Below are positions 1-8,368 of a DNA stretch of 64,000 nt, piece after piece. The notes under the pieces are model-generated. The model ran no database searches, was not told the DNA's origin, and worked only from the letters and a program-made list of their open reading frames with translations. Source of the stretch: Variovorax sp. PAMC26660 (GTDB taxonomy: Bacteria > Pseudomonadota > Gammaproteobacteria > Burkholderiales > Burkholderiaceae_C); contig NZ_CP060295.1 of assembly GCF_014302995.1 (NCBI RefSeq), positions 3,587,501 through 3,651,500 on the forward strand. Direction: 5' to 3'. The position numbers and the translations under genes were made by a program. Every line of letters begins with the position of its first letter. Position 1 is the first letter of the stretch.

Positions 1-342
1 CAACGGCGTGCCAGGAAACAGGATGGCCAGCAACACGGCGGCCGCACCCAGCCAGGCCAGCGCGCGGCGCACCTTCAATTGGGGATACATGCGGCTTTCG
101 ACCGCATAGACGGTGAGCACCAGCCAGGCGGTGACGGAAAGCGCGGGCGCAAAGCCGAAGCGCGGTTCGTTGCCCACGAGGCCGTGGCCCAGGACCGCAG
201 CGTGCAGTAACCATGCAATGCCAAGGGCCCATTGGGTCGCCTGGCGGCTCAGCCTGGCACCCGCGGCAGCGGCAAATCCATAGGCCACCGCGGTGGCGAT
301 GCCCAGCGCCACGCCGAGTGGAGAGGGGATCGCTAAAATCAT
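1..342 (-). CDS. CcsA/YpjD-like cytochrome c assembly membrane protein (5' part only)
   Basis: The ATG at 342 opens a reading frame that runs off the left edge of the window (114 codons visible). The translation is strongly hydrophobic, with at least three membrane-segment-like stretches separated by short basic loops, and resembles the N-terminal half of the CcsA/HemX-like inner-membrane family (YpjD), whose members are related to haem handling in c-type cytochrome assembly. It is divergent from ffh, with 114 bp between the two starts; this neighbour pair is, from memory, usual in betaproteobacteria. The C-terminal half, where the tryptophan-rich haem-handling motif would lie, is outside the window, so the assignment rests on hydrophobicity, N-terminal flavour and context. 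Confidence 0.7.
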   Translation of the reverse strand, partial: MILAIPSPLGVALGIATAVAYGFAAAAGARLSRQATQWALGIAWLLHAAVLGHGLVGNEPRFGFAPALSVTAWLVLTVYAVESRMYPQLKVRRALAWLGAAAVLLAILFPGTPL

Positions 343-456
343 CGGTCGGAGTTTAGCGTCTCGCCCTTGCGTTCCCAGCGCCCGACTTCAAGTTCTCCCC
401 TCGTCTTCCAGACTTTCCATCCGACCCGCCGCAGCGGGCAGCAAGGCATCCCGTTC

Positions 457-1845
457 ATGGCCACCGCCCTCACAGAAAAGTTCTCCCGCCTCGTCAAGAC
501 GATGAGCGGCCAGGCGCGCATCACCGAAAGCAACGTGCAGGACATGCTGCGCGAAGTGCGCATGGCGCTGCTGGAAGCCGACGTGGCGCTGCCCGTGGTG
601 CGCGACTTCGTCGCCCGCGTGAAGGAAAAATCGCTGGGCCAGGAAGTGCTGGGCTCGCTCAAGCCGGGCCAGGCGCTGGTCGGCATCGTGAACCGCGAAC
701 TTGCCGCGACCATGGGCGAAGGCGTCTCGGACATCAACCTCGCGGCCCAGCCGCCGGCCGTGATCCTGATGGCCGGCCTGCAGGGCGCCGGCAAGACCAC
801 CACCACCGCCAAGCTCGCCAAGCACCTGATCGAAAAGCGCAAGAAGAAGGTGCTGACGGTGTCGGGCGACGTTTACCGCCCCGCCGCCATCGAGCAGCTC
901 AAGACCGTGACCAAGCAGGCCGGCGCCGAATGGTTCCCGAGCACGCCGGACCAGAAGCCGCTCGATATCGCGCGCGCCGCGCTCGATCACGCCAAGCGCC
1001 ACTATTTCGACGTGCTGCTGGTCGACACCGCCGGCCGCCTGGCCATCGACGAAGTGCTGATGACCGAAATCAAGCAGCTGCACGCGGCGCTCGATCCGGT
1101 CGAAACCCTGTTCGTGGTCGATGCCATGCAGGGCCAGGATGCGATCAACACCGCCAAGGCCTTCAAGGAAGCGCTGCCCCTGACCGGCATCATCCTGACC
1201 AAGACCGATGGCGACTCGCGCGGTGGTGCGGCGCTGTCGGTGCGCCAGGTCACGGGCGTGCCGATCAAGTTCGCAGGCACCAGCGAGAAGATCGATGGCC
1301 TCGAAGTGTTCGACGCCGAACGCCATGCGGGCCGCATCCTGGGCATGGGCGACATCGTCGCGCTGGTCGAGCAGGTCACGGCCGGCGTCGACGTGGCGGC
1401 GGCGCAGAAGCTCGCGGCCAAGGTCAAGAGCGGCGCGGGCTTCGACCTGAACGATTTCCTGGGCCAGCTTCAGCAGATGAAGCAGATGGGTGGCCTCTCC
1501 AGCCTGATGGACAAGCTGCCCGCGCAGATGGCCGCCAAGGCGAGCGAGGCCGACATGACGCGTGCCGAGCGCGACATCCGCCGCAAGGAAGGAATCATCC
1601 AGAGCATGACCCCGCTGGAACGCCGCAAGCCAGAGCTGCTGAAGGCCACGCGCAAGCGCCGCATTGCGGCCGGTGCCGGCGTGCAGGTTCAGGAAGTGAA
1701 CCGCCTGCTCAACGAGTTCGAGCAGATGCAAGGGATGATGAAGAAGATGAAGGGCGGCGGCCTGATGAAGATGATGAAGAAGATGGGCGGCATGAAGGGC
1801 ATGGGCGGTATGGGTGGCCCTGGTGGTCCGAAGCTGCCGTTCTGA
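457..1845 (+). CDS. ffh: Signal recognition particle protein Ffh (GTPase)
   Basis: Ffh binds 4.5S RNA and signal sequences of nascent membrane proteins and delivers ribosomes to FtsY. The 462-residue product has an N-terminal four-helix N domain, a GTPase G1 loop (GLQGAGKT, about residues 107-114), the DTAGR motif, TKTDGDSRGG, and a C-terminal methionine-rich M domain ending in repeated MKKM/GGM clusters. The frame is open upstream to 367, but the ATG at 457 begins the conserved N domain (MATALTEKFSRL) and gives the usual family length. The gene stands alone and is followed by a strong hairpin terminator. Confidence 0.97.
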   Translation: MATALTEKFSRLVKTMSGQARITESNVQDMLREVRMALLEADVALPVVRDFVARVKEKSLGQEVLGSLKPGQALVGIVNRELAATMGEGVSDINLAAQPPAVILMAGLQGAGKTTTTAKLAKHLIEKRKKKVLTVSGDVYRPAAIEQLKTVTKQAGAEWFPSTPDQKPLDIARAALDHAKRHYFDVLLVDTAGRLAIDEVLMTEIKQLHAALDPVETLFVVDAMQGQDAINTAKAFKEALPLTGIILTKTDGDSRGGAALSVRQVTGVPIKFAGTSEKIDGLEVFDAERHAGRILGMGDIVALVEQVTAGVDVAAAQKLAAKVKSGAGFDLNDFLGQLQQMKQMGGLSSLMDKLPAQMAAKASEADMTRAERDIRRKEGIIQSMTPLERRKPELLKATRKRRIAAGAGVQVQEVNRLLNEFEQMQGMMKKMKGGGLMKMMKKMGGMKGMGGMGGPGGPKLPF

Positions 1846-1865
1846 GCCTCGTACATATATAGACA

Positions 1866-1906
1866 GAAGCCCGCCGGGGCATTCCCCGGCGGGCTTCGTC
1901 GTTTTC
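1866..1906 (+). terminator. Rho-independent terminator of ffh
   Basis: A perfect 14-bp inverted repeat (1866-1879 and 1884-1897, GC-rich, CATT loop) starts 20 nt after the ffh stop and is followed by GTCGTTTTC. It overlaps the end of the convergent HD-kinase gene. The reverse strand lacks a U-run, so it is mainly a terminator for ffh. Confidence 0.8.
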
Positions 1907-3044
1907 AGGTCTGCACTTCGTAGACCGTCTCGTGCGCCTCCACAGGCGCCGGCAGCTCCCAGCGATGCAGCATCCGCTCGATGTCCGCGTTCGACAGCGT
2001 GGTGTCGCGCTCGCGGTTGCGGCGCATCAGCTCGGCGTGCGGCACTTCCAGGTACACCAGCTCGATCTGCGCGTGGTACGCCCAGAGCAGGTCGAGCGTC
2101 TTGGTGCGCATCTGCTGGCTCAGGTGCGTGGCGTTCCAGACGAAGCGTTCCTGCTTGCGCAGCAGCGCCTTGGCTTGGTCGACCGCGTGGTGCGCGGCCA
2201 TGCCGTCGTTCTCACCGTGTTTCAGCCCCAGCTCGGCGCGCGCATCGTCGAAGGACACGACCGGCCAGCCCTTGCGATGTTGCGCCACCCAGTGGTTCTT
2301 GCCGCTCGCGGGCAGGCCGCACATCACCGTCACCTGCGAGCCCGCCGTCTGGAACAGCGGGTAGTCGGGGCTGGTGTCGGCGCCGCGAAAGTAGGCCAGG
2401 CGGGTGTGGGCATCAACCATCTGTCGTGGGCCTTCCCAGCAGCCTTCTTCTTGTGCCAACTGCTGGAAGAGCGCGATGTCGGCCATGCTGTCCGCACGCT
2501 TTTCGTAGTGCCGCCCGAGCATGTCGCAGCGCGCCACGCAGCACAGGTCGGGCAGGCTCAGCTCCCACGAGAGTTTGTGGACCAGCCACTCGGGCCGCAC
2601 GCCTTTGCGTGAGGTGAAGGCGTGGAGCGGCAACTGGTGTACGGCGATGATCCGGCAGACGGCCTCGCGCAATGCGAAGGGCACGCGGGCCTTCCACATC
2701 AGCACGCGCACATCGACCGAACCGCGTCGCGAGTGGCCCGGCTGGCCGATGCGTCCACTGGCCTCGTCGATCACCGTGGTGTCGGGCTTGGCGATGTCGT
2801 GCAGCAGGCAGGCCATGAACAGCACGAAGCGGCCGTCGGCATCGGCGAGCTGGTAGTGCGCGTCGGCGACGAGCGCGTCGAGCACCATGCGCGTGTGGAT
2901 GCCGACATTGCCTTCGGCGTGGTAGTACGGGTCTTGCGGCGTTTCTTCGAGACGCAACAAGGCCGGCAGCAGTTCGCAGCACTGCGCCCAGTCGGTGCCT
3001 TTGCCGGACGCGGGCACCAGGGCGCGCAGATCGTCATAAGTCAT
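1905..3044 (-). CDS. HD-Pnk-like end-healing enzyme (HD phosphoesterase + polynucleotide 5'-kinase)
   Basis: A 379-residue two-domain protein. The N-terminal half is an HD phosphohydrolase (H50, HD at 82-83 in LLHDIAKP, further histidines up to about 145). The C-terminal half is a P-loop kinase (GLPASGKN, 243-250), followed by an FDDAR motif, a WNATH segment and an RNRERD lid. This architecture matches the HD-Pnk family, in which the HD domain removes 2',3'-cyclic or 3'-phosphates and the kinase phosphorylates 5'-OH ends. Asn follows the P-loop Lys where Ser/Thr is usual. The start at 3044 is fixed by AAGGAGGT five nt upstream and by an ATGA overlap with the upstream RNA ligase gene, implying coupled translation. 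Biochemical activity is inferred from the family, not shown. Confidence 0.8.
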   Translation of the reverse strand: MTYDDLRALVPASGKGTDWAQCCELLPALLRLEETPQDPYYHAEGNVGIHTRMVLDALVADAHYQLADADGRFVLFMACLLHDIAKPDTTVIDEASGRIGQPGHSRRGSVDVRVLMWKARVPFALREAVCRIIAVHQLPLHAFTSRKGVRPEWLVHKLSWELSLPDLCCVARCDMLGRHYEKRADSMADIALFQQLAQEEGCWEGPRQMVDAHTRLAYFRGADTSPDYPLFQTAGSQVTVMCGLPASGKNHWVAQHRKGWPVVSFDDARAELGLKHGENDGMAAHHAVDQAKALLRKQERFVWNATHLSQQMRTKTLDLLWAYHAQIELVYLEVPHAELMRRNRERDTTLSNADIERMLHRWELPAPVEAHETVYEVQT

Positions 3045-3946
3045 CGCGACCTCCTTGTGGTTGTTGTCAGCGCGGCGGGATCGCGCAGGGTGTGCAAGCC
3101 CAGGTCTTGCCATGTCACTGCCGGCGTCGGCGCATAGAGATCGACGCCCGGCGCGAGCTGGTTGGGCAGCACCGGCCGGCGGGTGTGGTGCGAACCCGAG
3201 TCGAGAATCGTCTGCACAAAATCAGGTCGCACCCACTTGTAGCGACCGGTCACCTGGCCGTCCGATTCGGTCTTGAGGTACAGGCCCTCCGCCATGTCGG
3301 ACAGGTCGGTTTGCTGCCGCACGAGATCAAGCGGTTGGCCCTCGTGCGCCACCGCCTGCTCGAAGGCCGTTTGCCAGCCAGCGCTGCGCGCAAGCGAAGG
3401 TCGCACCAGCGTGCGCAGTGACTTCGCGTGTTTGGGCATTTCGCCCTCGTAGAGCACGGGCACCGACAGCACCGGGCTGCCGGCAAGCAGCGCTTGCCGC
3501 GCGGGCGTCGACAAAAAGCGCTTCGCCTGACGGTCGTAGATATCGAACTCCAGGAAGAAGGCCGGCAGCCGGTCGTACCAGCAGCTGTGCTTGGCGAAGC
3601 ACCACTCGCCGTACATCACGTAGCGATCTTCGAGCCGTTCGAGCAGCGCCGCTTCATGCGCAGCGGCCCAGTGCTTGAACAGGTTGAATTGCCGCTCGCC
3701 CGCGCCACCGGCCAGGTAGTGGCCGCGCGATTGCAGCAGCAGTTCGCCGGCTGAGGTGAACGACACGGCCGCGTTGGCGCCATCGAGTTTTTCCTCGATG
3801 ACCACATGCAGGCCCTGCAGCGCGGACAACGGCGCCTGGCCGTCGTCGGTGTCGCCGGCTTGCAGGCGCGAGCCTTCCAGGTGCGCAGTACGTGGGTACT
3901 TGAGCAGCGGAATCGACGAAAGAGAAAAAGAAGAGAGAGGGAACAC
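3041..3946 (-). CDS. ATP-dependent RNA ligase family protein
   Basis: A nucleotidyltransferase-fold ligase of about 301 residues. Visible motifs: KYPRTAHLEGSRL near the N terminus, motif I EKLDGAN (nucleotidyl Lys about 53), a YGEWCFAKH segment (motif III region), EGLYLK (motif IV) and YKWVRPDF (motif V). These fit the RNA-ligase branch rather than DNA ligases. It overlaps the HD-kinase gene by ATGA, so the pair can heal (3'-phosphate off, 5'-phosphate on) and seal broken RNA. The frame extends to a TTG at 3982, but GTG at 3946 has GGAG six nt upstream and sits just before the conserved region. Little remains after motif V, so it has no long C-terminal domain. The substrate is unknown. Confidence 0.8.
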   Translation of the reverse strand: MFPLSSFSLSSIPLLKYPRTAHLEGSRLQAGDTDDGQAPLSALQGLHVVIEEKLDGANAAVSFTSAGELLLQSRGHYLAGGAGERQFNLFKHWAAAHEAALLERLEDRYVMYGEWCFAKHSCWYDRLPAFFLEFDIYDRQAKRFLSTPARQALLAGSPVLSVPVLYEGEMPKHAKSLRTLVRPSLARSAGWQTAFEQAVAHEGQPLDLVRQQTDLSDMAEGLYLKTESDGQVTGRYKWVRPDFVQTILDSGSHHTRRPVLPNQLAPGVDLYAPTPAVTWQDLGLHTLRDPAALTTTTRRSR

Positions 3947-4214
3947 GTTGTTCTCCAGATGCAAATCAGGAAGAACCGACAACGTGCGGGAGCGAAGCTG
4001 GGAAAAGAGATCGACTTCGTCGGCCGTGAAGGCCGTGTCTGGTCAGTGGGGAACGCAGCTTGGCGCCCGACATGACCAGCGAAGTGGTGTTGTCGGCGTC
4101 AGAGAGTGATGACGGCGAATCGGGGCAATTGGCGCTCCAGGGGATCGAAGGATCCGTGGTTTGAAAAATGAGTGCGCGATTCTAGCCACACTCGGGTCCA
4201 TCCTTCGCGGCGAT
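3947..4214. other. Intergenic region upstream of the RNA-repair pair
   Basis: About 270 bp between the RNA ligase start and the 3' end of the oxidoreductase pseudogene, both on the minus strand. It should hold the promoter of the ligase/HD-kinase operon. I found no convincing -35/-10 pair, no sigma-54 -24/-12 pair and no coding frame with a recognisable product. Confidence 0.4.
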
Positions 4215-5061
4215 TCACAGCGCGACCAAGACGGTTCCGAAGTACCGCCCTTGCGCGACTCTCTGCAGAGCTTCGGGCGCCTGTTCGATGCCCTTGAGCA
4301 CGACGTGCGGAAACACGATGCTGCGCGAGCGCAGCCAGATGCCGAACTGGCGATTCCATTCGGCGCGTGCGTCCGGGTCGTCATCGGCGCTGTATCCGCG
4401 CATCACGATCTTTTTCAGCAGGAGCTGGACCGAATCCAGCTCGACCGGTGGGGTCCTGCCCGCGCCGTGGCTTGCAAGCTGCCCGGACAGCGTGCCGACG
4501 ATCACGAAACGCGCGTTCTCGCGCGCAGTGGTGACGGCCGCCTGCAACTGCTCGCCGCCGACGTTGTCGAGCAGAACGTCGATGCCGTCGGGCGCTGCTG
4601 CTCTCAGTTGATCCACGATTGGCCCCGCGCCACGGACCACGGCCGCGTCATGGCCCAGTTCGCTGATCAGCCGATCTGCCTTGTCCCGCGAACCCGTGCT
4701 GCCGATGACCCGGCCTGCGCCCAGCAAGCGGGCGATCTGGCCTGCCATCGATCCGATGGCGCCGGCGGCGCTGGTCACGAACACCGTGTCTCCGGGGCGG
4801 ATCTGCACGCCGCGCGTCAGTGCCGCGTAGGCCGTCCAGCCATGTGCGAGATGGGCTGCCGGCAGCGGCAGTTCGCTGTTGTCCAGACGCGTGCAATCGG
4901 TGGCTGGCGCAACGGCGTACTCGCGCCAGCCCTGGACGTGCATCACCAGATCACCCGACGCGAGTCCACTGCCCTCGGGGGCGAGACCACTTCTCCGGTG
5001 GCTTCCCCGCCCAGCGTGTCGCCCGGGTTCAACGCCGGGAACGGGATGCCTTCGACGTTCC
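4215..5061 (-). pseudogene. MDR-family NADP-dependent oxidoreductase, 5'-truncated and frameshifted
   Basis: From the 3' end the frame reads as a zinc-independent medium-chain dehydrogenase/reductase: GWREYAVAPA, GWTAYAAL, the cofactor loop TSAAGAIGSMAGQIAR, LLDNVGGE and a C-terminal PEALQRVAQGRYFGTVLV. Upstream of residue PEGSG the family sequence (GDTLGGEATGEVVS) continues only in another frame; the shift coincides with a run of five G on the plus strand (4977-4981), where one more G would restore the frame. The gene also lacks its start and roughly the first 60 residues: homology stops where the divergent TetR frame begins (5053-5061). A remnant of a divergent regulator/oxidoreductase pair. 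A sequencing error could explain the frameshift but not the missing 5' end. Confidence 0.7.
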
Positions 5062-5649
5062 CGCGCAACGGTCGATGCCATCGTCGAGGCCGGGACTCAG
5101 GTTCTGGGCCAGCGGGGCTGGGCCAGATTCACGACCAACGAGGTCGCCGAAATGGCTGGCGTGAGCATCGGCTCGCTCTACCAGTACTTTCCCAACAAGC
5201 TGTCGTTGATCGAAGCGCTCAGGCGCCGTCACTTCGACGATGTTCTCGGTGTGCTTCAGGCTGCGAGTGAAGACGCAAGGCCGCTTGAAGAATGCGTCGA
5301 TTCGCTCGTTCAAGGCATGCTGGCCGTTCATGGCTCGCGCCCGGCGCTTCATCGCGCGCTTCTCGAAGAAGCGCCGCGCAGCGAAGAAACACGATCTGCC
5401 CACGACGCGTTCGATGCGCGGTATTTGCAGCACTACAAGACGATCGTCTCGACCCATCGAAAGCGCCGCGGCTCCAAACGCGATGACATCGCCGCGCAGG
5501 TGATTTCCGCGGCCATGGAAGGCGTCGTGCATCACGCGGCCTTGAACGGGTTGCTTGATTCTCCGGAACTGAAGAGGGAGCTGGTTTCACTGGTCTGTGC
5601 GTACGTGCGCGCACCCGGTGAACCGCCCGCTCGACGAGCCAGGGCCTGA
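5053..5649 (+). pseudogene. TetR/AcrR-family regulator missing its start region
   Basis: From 5053 the plus frame reads RRSRATVDAIVEAG, then the TetR helix-turn-helix (FTTNEVAEMAGVSIGSLYQYFPNK), followed by a ligand-binding domain to the stop at 5649. Family members normally have about 10-20 residues before RSRATV with an ATG; here the sequence immediately upstream is the antisense of the oxidoreductase pseudogene, with no in-frame ATG nearby (nearest at 4879, giving an unrelated 58-residue extension). The head-to-head junction suggests a deletion that removed both 5' ends and the promoters between them. The DNA-binding and ligand domains are otherwise intact, so a functional product from a distant start cannot be excluded. 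Confidence 0.6.
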
Positions 5650-5701
5650 GGCATCCTGGCAATTTGACTTTGCTAAGCTTTGCGGCGGAGGAGTTCCCCA
5701 C

Positions 5702-6283
5702 ATGCCAACCATCTGCGCCAAGTGCCAGCTTGTCCGCCCCGAAAACACGGATGCGCCGATCTGGCAGTGCCCGGGTTGCGGTGTGGCCTACAACAAGGCC
5801 GCCGACGCCCGCAGCCCTGCATCGCCGGTGGGGCATCGACCGCAACGCACCCACGCGGTATCGGACGGTGACGGCCTGCCGTGGGGCAAATGGCTGATGC
5901 TGCTCCTGCTGATCGGCGGAGCCTACCTGGGCTATCAAGTGATCCAGAAGCGGGGCCCGGCCGGCGTGAGCGTGTCCAGCCTTGCATCGAAACTGAGCGG
6001 AAACAGCAGTACCGAGCAACTCGCCGCGCTGGCCGCCAGCTCGAAGCCGGGAGACGTCTTCATGTACACCGCCGACTGGTGTCCCAATTGCCGCGCCGCG
6101 AAGGGCTGGATGGCCGAGTACGGCTTCCAGTACGAGCAGTGCGACATCGACAAGGACCATGGCTGCAAGTCGAAGCTCGACAGCCTGGGCGGCGACGGCA
6201 TTCCCTATCTGATCGTCAAGGGCCATCACATGAGGGAAGGCTTCGACTCCCAGGAGTTCGTTGCCGCGCTGCAGGGCAAGTAG
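5702..6283 (+). CDS. Zinc-ribbon, membrane-anchored glutaredoxin-like protein
   Basis: A 193-residue protein with three parts: an N-terminal zinc ribbon (CAKC at residues 5-8, CPGC at about 23-26), one transmembrane segment around residues 62-80 (WLMLLLLIGGAYLGYQV), and a C-terminal glutaredoxin/thioredoxin fold with a WCPNC redox site and a cis-Pro loop (GIPYLIV). Likely a membrane-tethered thiol-disulfide reductase; its partner is unknown. The start at 5702 has GCGGAGGAG about 8 nt upstream; the frame is open to 5597 but lacks similarity there. It is monocistronic, converges on opgH and shares a bidirectional terminator with it. Confidence 0.8.
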   Translation: MPTICAKCQLVRPENTDAPIWQCPGCGVAYNKAADARSPASPVGHRPQRTHAVSDGDGLPWGKWLMLLLLIGGAYLGYQVIQKRGPAGVSVSSLASKLSGNSSTEQLAALAASSKPGDVFMYTADWCPNCRAAKGWMAEYGFQYEQCDIDKDHGCKSKLDSLGGDGIPYLIVKGHHMREGFDSQEFVAALQGK

Positions 6284-6302
6284 GCCCCCGCGAAGCACCA
6301 TG

Positions 6303-6335
6303 AAAAAAGCCGGCGCAGTGGCCGGCTTTCTTTTT
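6303..6335. terminator. Bidirectional terminator between the glutaredoxin-like gene and opgH
   Basis: Stem AAAGCCGGC/GCCGGCTTT (6306-6314 and 6321-6329) with a GCAGTG loop. It is flanked by a T-run on the plus strand (TTTCTTTTT) and an A-run at 6303-6308 that gives U's on the minus transcript, so it can serve both convergent genes. Confidence 0.85.
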
Positions 6336-6355
6336 GGGGGCTGTGGTTCAGCGCA

Positions 6356-8368
6356 TCAGGCGGTTGCCAGTGCCGGGCGCGCCAGGCGCAGGGCATGCAT
6401 CCAGGCGCGGCGCAGCACGGCCGGCGAACGCGATTCCTCGGGAATCAGCAGGAAGCCGCGGTCGCGCAGCGTGGTGCCCAGCGCGATCTGGCTGGTCAGC
6501 ACGGTCAGCGGAATCGCCAGCAGCAGCGGCAGGCCGACAGGCATGAGCCAGATCAGTGCGCTCGGGTCGATCATTGCGACACCCACGGCCAGCGCGGCAA
6601 TCACCAGCGACATCGGTGCCAGTTGCGCGGCAGCGATCTTCCACGGCACAGCAGCGGCTTCACGCGGGGGCGACTTCCAGTCGAGCTTGATGCCGGTGAG
6701 GGCCACGACCACGAACAGCGAGTGGGCCAGCATGCGCACCGGAGCCTGCACGATGGCAAGGCCGCTTTCGAGCACCGAGCTCTTCACCAGGCCCCACACA
6801 CCGCCGTACTGGCGTTGCTCGCCGCGCATCAGCACGGCAGCGATGCCCAGCACGCGCGGCAGGAACAACAGGCACAGGGTCCAGACCCACAGACCAGCCA
6901 GTTCGGCGGGCAGCACGCTCCAGCTCGACACGAGGCTGGAACCGCTGAGCCACAGGGCCGTGCCCAGCGTCAGGAACGCGAGCCACAGCGGCGCCGAGGC
7001 GTAAGCCATGGTGCCGGTCACGAACATCGCGCGGTGCACCGGGTGAATGCCGGGCTCGGCCATCAGGCGGGCGTTTTGCAGGTTGCCCTGGCACCAGCGG
7101 CGGTCGCGTTGCAGTTCGGCCAGCAGGTCCGGCGGTTGTTGCTCGTAGCTGCCGACCAGGTCGGACACCAGCCACACGTTGTAGCCGGCACGGCGCATCA
7201 GCGCGGCTTCGACGAAGTCGTGCGACATGATGCCGCCCGACATGCCGCCGGTGCCCTTGATCGGGGCCAGCGCGCAATGCTTCATGAAGGGCTCGACGCG
7301 GATGATCGCGTTGTGGCCCCAGTAGTGTGATTCGCCCAGTTGCCAGAACTGCATGCCCAGTGTGAACAGGCGGCCCGTCACGCGGGAAGCGAATTGCTGT
7401 GCGCGGGCATGCAGCGTGACGTGGCCGATGGCCTGCGTCGCGGTCTGGATGATGCCGGCGGTGGGGTTGGCTTCCATCAGCTTGACCATCGAGGTCAGGC
7501 AGTCGCCGCTCATCACCGAGTCGGCGTCGAGCACGACCATGTAGCGGTAGTCCTTGCCCCAGCGGCGGCAGAAGTCGGCCACGTTGCCGGCCTTGCGGTG
7601 CGTGCGGCGGGTGCGCAGGCGGTAGTACACCTCGACCTGCGGCTGGTTCGGGCTTTCGGCCAGGGCGGCGCGAAGGTCTTCCCAGGCGGCGCGCTCGGCG
7701 GCGGCGGTGGCGGGTGCGTAGCTGTCGGACAGCACGAACACGTCGAACTGCTTCGCATGGCCGGTGGAGGCGACCGATTCGCAGGTGGCGCGCAGGCCGG
7801 CGAACACCGTGGCAACGTCTTCGTTGCAGATCGGCATGATGATCGCGGTGCGTGCTTCGGGGTTCATCGGGTGGTTGACGACCTGCTTGGCCGACAGCGC
7901 GTGCTTGTCACCGCGCACCGAGACGTAGAAGCCCATGAGCGCGGTCACGAAACCGGTCACGACCCAGCCCGACAGCAGGCCGTACAGGCCGATCTGGCCG
8001 TATTCGAGCCAGATGTTGTCGTAGTCGGGTTGCACGCTGGCGAACAGCACCGAAGCGATCACGGTGCTCAGCACGGTGAGCAGCATGAACGCGAGGCGGC
8101 GTTGTGCCGCGGCGCGCTGCCAAGGCTGCTTGACCTGCTGGGCGGCTTGGACGCTGGCGTCTTCGGCCGCGGGGCCCGCGCCGAGCTTGACCAGTGCGGC
8201 GGTGCCCAGGCTGTTCCAGAAACCGCGCCAGGGGCGGGGCGTCATCGAACCGCGATTGACCGGGGGAGCCGTGACCGCGTTGGGATGGCGTTCTTCACGC
8301 ACCGGGCTGCGGTGCGAAAAGTCGGCCTCGGCCAGAACATTCAGTTGCGAAAAGTCGTTTGGCTTCAT
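6356..8368 (-). CDS. opgH: Glucan biosynthesis glucosyltransferase OpgH (MdoH)
   Basis: An inner-membrane family 2 glycosyltransferase that polymerises the beta-1,2 backbone of osmoregulated periplasmic glucans from UDP-glucose. The 670-residue protein has two membrane segments after a soluble N terminus, the catalytic domain with DADSVMSGD, GGIMSHD and the processive QRDRRW motif followed by CQGNLQ, then a cluster of C-terminal membrane segments. It is shorter than the enterobacterial protein (about 850 residues). ATG 8368 is chosen over the extension to 8593; the translation from MKPNDFSQLN looks native, although the Shine-Dalgarno is weak. The usual partner opgG is not adjacent. A sigma-54 promoter and a GlrR-type site lie upstream. 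Confidence 0.93.
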   Translation of the reverse strand: MKPNDFSQLNVLAEADFSHRSPVREERHPNAVTAPPVNRGSMTPRPWRGFWNSLGTAALVKLGAGPAAEDASVQAAQQVKQPWQRAAAQRRLAFMLLTVLSTVIASVLFASVQPDYDNIWLEYGQIGLYGLLSGWVVTGFVTALMGFYVSVRGDKHALSAKQVVNHPMNPEARTAIIMPICNEDVATVFAGLRATCESVASTGHAKQFDVFVLSDSYAPATAAAERAAWEDLRAALAESPNQPQVEVYYRLRTRRTHRKAGNVADFCRRWGKDYRYMVVLDADSVMSGDCLTSMVKLMEANPTAGIIQTATQAIGHVTLHARAQQFASRVTGRLFTLGMQFWQLGESHYWGHNAIIRVEPFMKHCALAPIKGTGGMSGGIMSHDFVEAALMRRAGYNVWLVSDLVGSYEQQPPDLLAELQRDRRWCQGNLQNARLMAEPGIHPVHRAMFVTGTMAYASAPLWLAFLTLGTALWLSGSSLVSSWSVLPAELAGLWVWTLCLLFLPRVLGIAAVLMRGEQRQYGGVWGLVKSSVLESGLAIVQAPVRMLAHSLFVVVALTGIKLDWKSPPREAAAVPWKIAAAQLAPMSLVIAALAVGVAMIDPSALIWLMPVGLPLLLAIPLTVLTSQIALGTTLRDRGFLLIPEESRSPAVLRRAWMHALRLARPALATA

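Noticed and set aside
388..1731. Long minus-strand frame opposite ffh (447 codons)
   Set aside because: Exact antisense of ffh; His/Gln/Arg-rich translation typical of high-GC shadow frames.
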